DNA of 64,000 bases from Primulina eburnea (Eukaryota; Streptophyta; Magnoliopsida; Lamiales; Gesneriaceae). The stretch is taken from positions 35,765,321 through 35,829,320 of the forward strand of contig NC_133115.1 in assembly GCF_022965805.1 (NCBI RefSeq). Direction: 5' to 3'. The translations under genes and the position numbers were made by a program. This document shows positions 60,257 to 64,000 of this stretch, one piece after another (position 1 is the stretch's first letter; the number at the start of each line of letters is the position of its first letter). The notes under the pieces were generated by a model. That model searched no databases. It was not told the DNA's origin and saw only the letters and a list, made by a program, of their open reading frames with translations.

Positions 60257-61525
60257 TCAGATTCGATCGGTGCGGTTCTTGTTGTGATTCTGCTGGGTTT
60301 TGTTCACACCACCATTGCAGCTGCAGCTGCAGCTGCAGCTTTCAGCTTTCTTCGGCTGGGAGGAAAACATTGGGAACCCAAATACACCGGATTTCGACGA
60401 CCCTCGAAGTAAGCACACAGGAACGTTGAGAACCGGAGTGACGCGTACGTTAGCTGAGTACGATCTCTCCATTCCGCGGTGCTTGTAGCGGGACCCACAG
60501 TTGAAAGAGCTTGGAGTGCTCGAACTTCTCTCCAAGTTATGGAACACGATTTTCCCAGATGAGTTCATTCTAGGACTATCCACTGCAACACCGCTAACCG
60601 GAGTTGTAGTTTCCGGGGCTCGGTGTGTTACATTGCGGCTAACACGAGTCGTCCTGGGATTTTCTGACGACAAACCCTTAGGCTTGACAACTCGAACTCG
60701 AGAAATGTTTCTGGTAGGTTGACGAGTATTGCGTGTAATAGCTGCTCTAGGTTTTTCGGAATCAAGCGAAAGTCGTGGAAGATCGTCGTGCTCATGACCT
60801 GACGAGGAGGACGAGAGCGATATTCGAGAAGAAATTGACACAGACTCGTTATCCATTTCCTTCAGCAATGGGATGTTCAAAGAAGAATCCGCCTGTGCAT
60901 TGACAGATGGTTTCGTGCTACGATGAAGAAATTGCTTCAAGCTTGTTGCCGCATTTCGGTTAGTGTGACTAGAGGATAATGAACCAGCCGTCTTCTGATC
61001 CTCCTGCTTCGCCATGCTGTTCTGGTACAGTTTTCTCAAGCCGAGAAGCTCCTTCCATCGGCTCGAGCATCTTGGCGCCTTAGGAGAAAACAAGAACGGA
61101 TCCGCCGGAGAGATTTCATTTCTCCGACGAAACACTGGCGTGTCTGGTAATATTATGTCCGACGGCGCCCTCGGAGCTACTGTCGTCGGTTGCCTGCCCG
61201 CGGAAAGCTGTAATGGAACCAGTTTCCCGTCGGCGAAGAGCTCGTCAGCAGGAAGCATTGTAACCGAATCTTCTAGCCGGAACTCGAAATCCACAAAGTC
61301 AACGCCGGAGACGTCAGGATCTGAATGTTCTTGCTTCTCCGAGTTGGCGTTGCCCGTTACTTCTCGATGCTTCTCAGAAGTCTTAATTTCTACTTCCTCG
61401 TCAGATATCTCGCAGCTAAACGGGATTCTCGGGCTTAGCCACGCGTACGAAGGAAACTTCAACGGAGGGCAGTCCAGAAAATTATCCGGCGACATCCCAA
61501 CACTGTTCACGCAAGCTGACGCCAT
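60257..61525 (-). CDS. DUF1645 family protein
   Basis: Single-exon 422-aa protein from ATG at 61525. Family marks are FVDFEFRLED (about 77-86), the FADGKLVPL block (about 96-104), PSDIILPDTPVFRRR, and CSSRWKELLGLRKL (about 152-165), the basic helix typical of DUF1645. The rest is serine-rich and probably disordered. Near the C-terminus CTGCAG-type hexamers encode an alternating Ser-Cys stretch (ESCSCSCSCNGG, about 398-409). A rice member of this plant family has been linked to grain length and stress tolerance, but the biochemical role is unknown. Nuclear location is plausible from the basic patches. The frame is intact and has no intron in the coding part. Confidence 0.85.
   Translation of the reverse strand: MASACVNSVGMSPDNFLDCPPLKFPSYAWLSPRIPFSCEISDEEVEIKTSEKHREVTGNANSEKQEHSDPDVSGVDFVDFEFRLEDSVTMLPADELFADGKLVPLQLSAGRQPTTVAPRAPSDIILPDTPVFRRRNEISPADPFLFSPKAPRCSSRWKELLGLRKLYQNSMAKQEDQKTAGSLSSSHTNRNAATSLKQFLHRSTKPSVNAQADSSLNIPLLKEMDNESVSISSRISLSSSSSGHEHDDLPRLSLDSEKPRAAITRNTRQPTRNISRVRVVKPKGLSSENPRTTRVSRNVTHRAPETTTPVSGVAVDSPRMNSSGKIVFHNLERSSSTPSSFNCGSRYKHRGMERSYSANVRVTPVLNVPVCLLRGSSKSGVFGFPMFSSQPKKAESCSCSCSCNGGVNKTQQNHNKNRTDRI
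60316..60342. repeat. (GCAGCT)n hexamer repeat inside DUF1645 coding region
   Basis: Four tandem CTGCAG/GCAGCT units that encode the Ser-Cys run on the minus strand. Hexamer units keep frame, so length change would only add or remove Ser-Cys pairs. Confidence 0.8.
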
Positions 61526-62496
61526 TTCCAGCGATCATGCAACTCCCACTTCAACAAAATCCCAAAAACAAGAGAAGGATTTTCAAATCCCAAAAACAAA
61601 AATCCAAAGAGAGAAGAAACAATGTAGCATCAAACGTCTAAACCATTTTAACGGAAAATGTCAAACATCACCAAGATTGTGAAAGAGAAATGAAAAAGAA
61701 ATGGTTTCGTTGTTTGCTGGGGCTCGGATATACCATGTCTTGCGAATGAATAGGCAATAGGGTCGGAGTTAGTGTTGTGTAGTATGCGGTGCAGGGTAAG
61801 TAGCCTGTGCTCCCGCAAGCATATCGTAGGGTACTTACAAACAGAAGCGTGGGCCTTTTGTCCTCAACAAATAGGGAATTGACACGTCTTCATGTTGTCC
61901 AAGTTTCCTTGACGTGGATTGAAATAGGATGGTGATATCAGAGTGACTCTTGGAATCATGTTATTTAATGAGGGGTGGAAAAGGGAAATAGGGATAAGTT
62001 TCGTGGTTAAACTGTGATAAATAGGAGTGGAAGGGGCTCCACGATGGGCCAGACTTGTGCAACTCTTAACTATCCATTATCTGCGTCAGTAGCATGGACC
62101 AACAAATTTATTTCACTCCAAAATCATAAATTCATTTATATATGTCCAAAATGAAAACTAAGTCCAATGTCATTGGACCAAGCTATGTAGCTTCATCTGG
62201 GCTTGCTTGTTTGGGCTAGACTCATGTTAATGTTAAACCCAACTCAAGCCTGCTAGCCCAAAATTGGCTCATTATACTCTTAAATGACCAAAGTATCCCC
62301 GGTTCAGAGGGAAGAGTCCTTCCTAGATTAGGGCTTTTTCGCCCTGTTAAAAGAACAACCCAACGTAACGAATTGTGTACGTACCCACCCATTCTCGTTG
62401 GATTTTATCAGTAGGTTTTCTTATGAACAATAATTGTTATACTTAAATAAATATTTAGATTATAATTTTTTTATTAAAATTATTTGAAACTATTTT
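61526..62496. other. DUF1645 leader and promoter
   Basis: 5' UTR and promoter of the DUF1645 gene (minus strand), followed by unremarkable spacer. No gene seen. Confidence 0.5.
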
Positions 62497-63040
62497 TAGG
62501 GGTGTCAAAATGCAACACGACCCGTCAACCTGACACGACTCAACACGAAAAAAATCAGGTTCGGGTTGGGGTATTTCGGGTTCGGGTCGGGTTAGTGCCA
62601 TGTTAGATGTTTTTTGGGTTGAGTCGCGGGTTGATCCGAAAACTTTTTTTTTTTTTTGAAAATTTACCTATATTTTTATATATTGTATGTTGAACAAAAT
62701 TTATTGTATATTTATATGATAAATTTTCATCATTTAATATTTATTTTGTATATTTTTTATTTATTTTAACAATTGTTTATTTGATTTAGTAAATATACTT
62801 TAATTTTCTACAATTAAACTTTCAAATTTAAATCGGATGTTTTGTTATTATATGTTTAAATTAAATTTTTTTAAAAAATAAATAAAATTCGGGTTAGGCG
62901 GGTTAGACGGGTTGATTCGGGTTAGACGAGTTCGTGTTCAGGTTGGGGGTTTTCGGGTTGCTTCGAGTTCGGGTTGGAAAAATAAAAAATAAAAAAATTT
63001 GTGCCGAAACCCAACCCACCCGACCCGATTGACACCCCTA
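62497..63040. mobile_element. hAT-like MITE with exact 8-bp target duplication
   Basis: 544 bp, ends TAGGGGTGTCA and TGACACCCCTA (perfect 11-bp inverted repeat), flanked by ACTATTTT at 62489-62496 and 63041-63048. Inside both ends are clusters of CGGGTT/GGGTCGGGTT motifs in opposite orientation around an AT-rich centre, so the transcript could fold into a long hairpin. No coding capacity. The 8-bp duplication indicates hAT-type transposition. Confidence 0.88.
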
Positions 63041-63262
63041 ACTATTTTGTTATAATTTGTAAAATTATTGTGTGGGTAATGTTTTATTTATTAAAAAAAA
63101 TAATAATCTAATTTGTTTGTGGGAGGAGAGTGATTGTTATTTGGAAATTAATTTGCTCCAAAAAATCAGATTTTGATTGAAAATAAACACTTCAAAAACT
63201 CTATGTTGGATTGTCTTCAAATTCCACCTTAAATGTTGTTAAGATCCTGAAGAATAAATCTC

Positions 63263-63433
63263 TGTGAGACGGTCTCACGAATCTTTATCTTTGTGACTGA
63301 TCAACCCTGCCGATATTCACAATAAAAAGTAATACTCTTAGCATAAAAAGTAATATTTTTTCATTGATGACCCAAATAAAAGATTTGTCTCACAAAATAT
63401 GACCTTTACGATCGTCTCACACAGATTTTTGCC
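63263..63433 (+). repeat. GTGAGAC-palindrome MITE-like repeat, copy 6
   Basis: Begins TGTGAGACGGTCTCACGAAT, contains GATATTCACAATAAAAAGTA and ends CAGATTTTTGCC. It is the best-preserved left palindrome in the window. Confidence 0.8.
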
Positions 63434-63472
63434 TATCCTGAAATGATTTATCTATGGGTTTTGCAGTGCTCA

Positions 63473-63650
63473 TTAGAATAAGAAACTATTACAATCATCA
63501 TTAATAAACAATAATAATACAAATAACAACCAACAATTAATGCACAAACACAACCCACACAAACGAGACTTAAACCCAAAACCTCTTGGACATGGCCTCA
63601 AGACAACTTGTACCAAGAGATCCTTGATACAGTGGCAAGGTTTCTCAGGG
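63473..63650 (-). repeat. Possible tRNA-derived SINE
   Basis: On the minus strand a GGTTTAAGTCTC segment (B-box-like) follows a GGCCATGTCCAAGAGG stretch, and a T-rich tail ends TTGTAATAG. This layout recalls plant SINEs, but the A box is weak and I see no clear target duplication. Confidence 0.25.
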
Positions 63651-64000
63651 GACCGTTTCATGCCGAGCAAACGAGATGCAGTATTTGGTTCATGTTTGTG
63701 TTAGTTTGGCCACGATTGAGACCTCTGACTTTGAAGATCAAAACCAGATGTAGATTGAAATTGCGTTTTTTACTTAACCCTTGTACTATTAAACCTACAA
63801 AAAATGAAATACGTATGATAGTACCCTCGGTTCCTAGACACGGTTTTCCAATTGAAATACATGTAATAATTAATGAACTTGTATGCTAAAACATTTGGGA
63901 ACTAATTACCTAATAAAGAAGCTTAACACCAGAAATCATTACTTGTGAACTCTTCTACAAAGAAAGTTGCATTACGAATTACAAACAAAAGATAACAGAA
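63651..64000. other. Right-edge spacer, nothing recognised
   Basis: Mixed-complexity sequence with no open frame or repeat I can name. It could be part of a larger element that continues beyond the window. Confidence 0.4.

Overview
The window is nuclear DNA from a flowering plant. Supporting signs are AT-rich spacers, GT-AG introns in every gene except one, a plant-type nuclear tRNA-Trp, and dense plant transposons (copia, TRIM, Helitron, hAT-like MITEs). The proteins are plant families: a plant KASH protein, a plant C2H2/EAR repressor and DUF1645. Eudicot is fairly safe. Asterid, perhaps Lamiales, is only an impression.

Layout from left to right: 1-3.6 kb spacer; 4.7-8.3 kb SEC14/nodulin lipid-transfer protein (+); 11.0-14.5 kb WD40 protein (+); 15.4 kb tRNA-Trp (-); 15.5-21.7 kb intact Ty1/copia element (-) with identical 145-bp LTRs; 24.3-25.5 kb C2H2 zinc-finger repressor (+) with an upstream ORF; 26.5-28.3 kb WIP-type KASH protein (-); 29.5-36.1 kb broken 3' part of a CLC-f-like chloride channel gene (+), one intron of which holds a stack of nested transposons; 36.9-40.2 kb CSN6 (-); 41.2-49.5 kb PEX5 (+); 50.9-53.6 kb PP2C phosphatase (-); 53.6-60.2 kb spacer with microsatellites and MITEs; 60.3-61.5 kb DUF1645 protein (-); 61.5-64 kb spacer with an hAT-like MITE. 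I assembled exon structures by eye from splice signals, reading phase and remembered family sequence. In every spliced gene the exon lengths close exactly in phase.

The genes are unrelated housekeeping or regulatory genes and do not form a pathway: lipid transfer, nuclear envelope, COP9 signalosome, peroxisome import, phosphatase signalling and transcriptional repression. The most interesting material is mobile DNA. The copia element looks young and its primer-binding site seems to match the anticodon arm of tRNA-Ile, with inosine at the wobble position. Its leader carries a series of small hairpins, and it sits 94 bp upstream of a tRNA gene. The CLC relic intron holds a MITE that was hit by a Helitron, which itself contains a complete TRIM and another MITE. 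Two of the four elements in that stack, the TRIM and the inner MITE, have exact target-site duplications. I found no clearly new multi-gene system.
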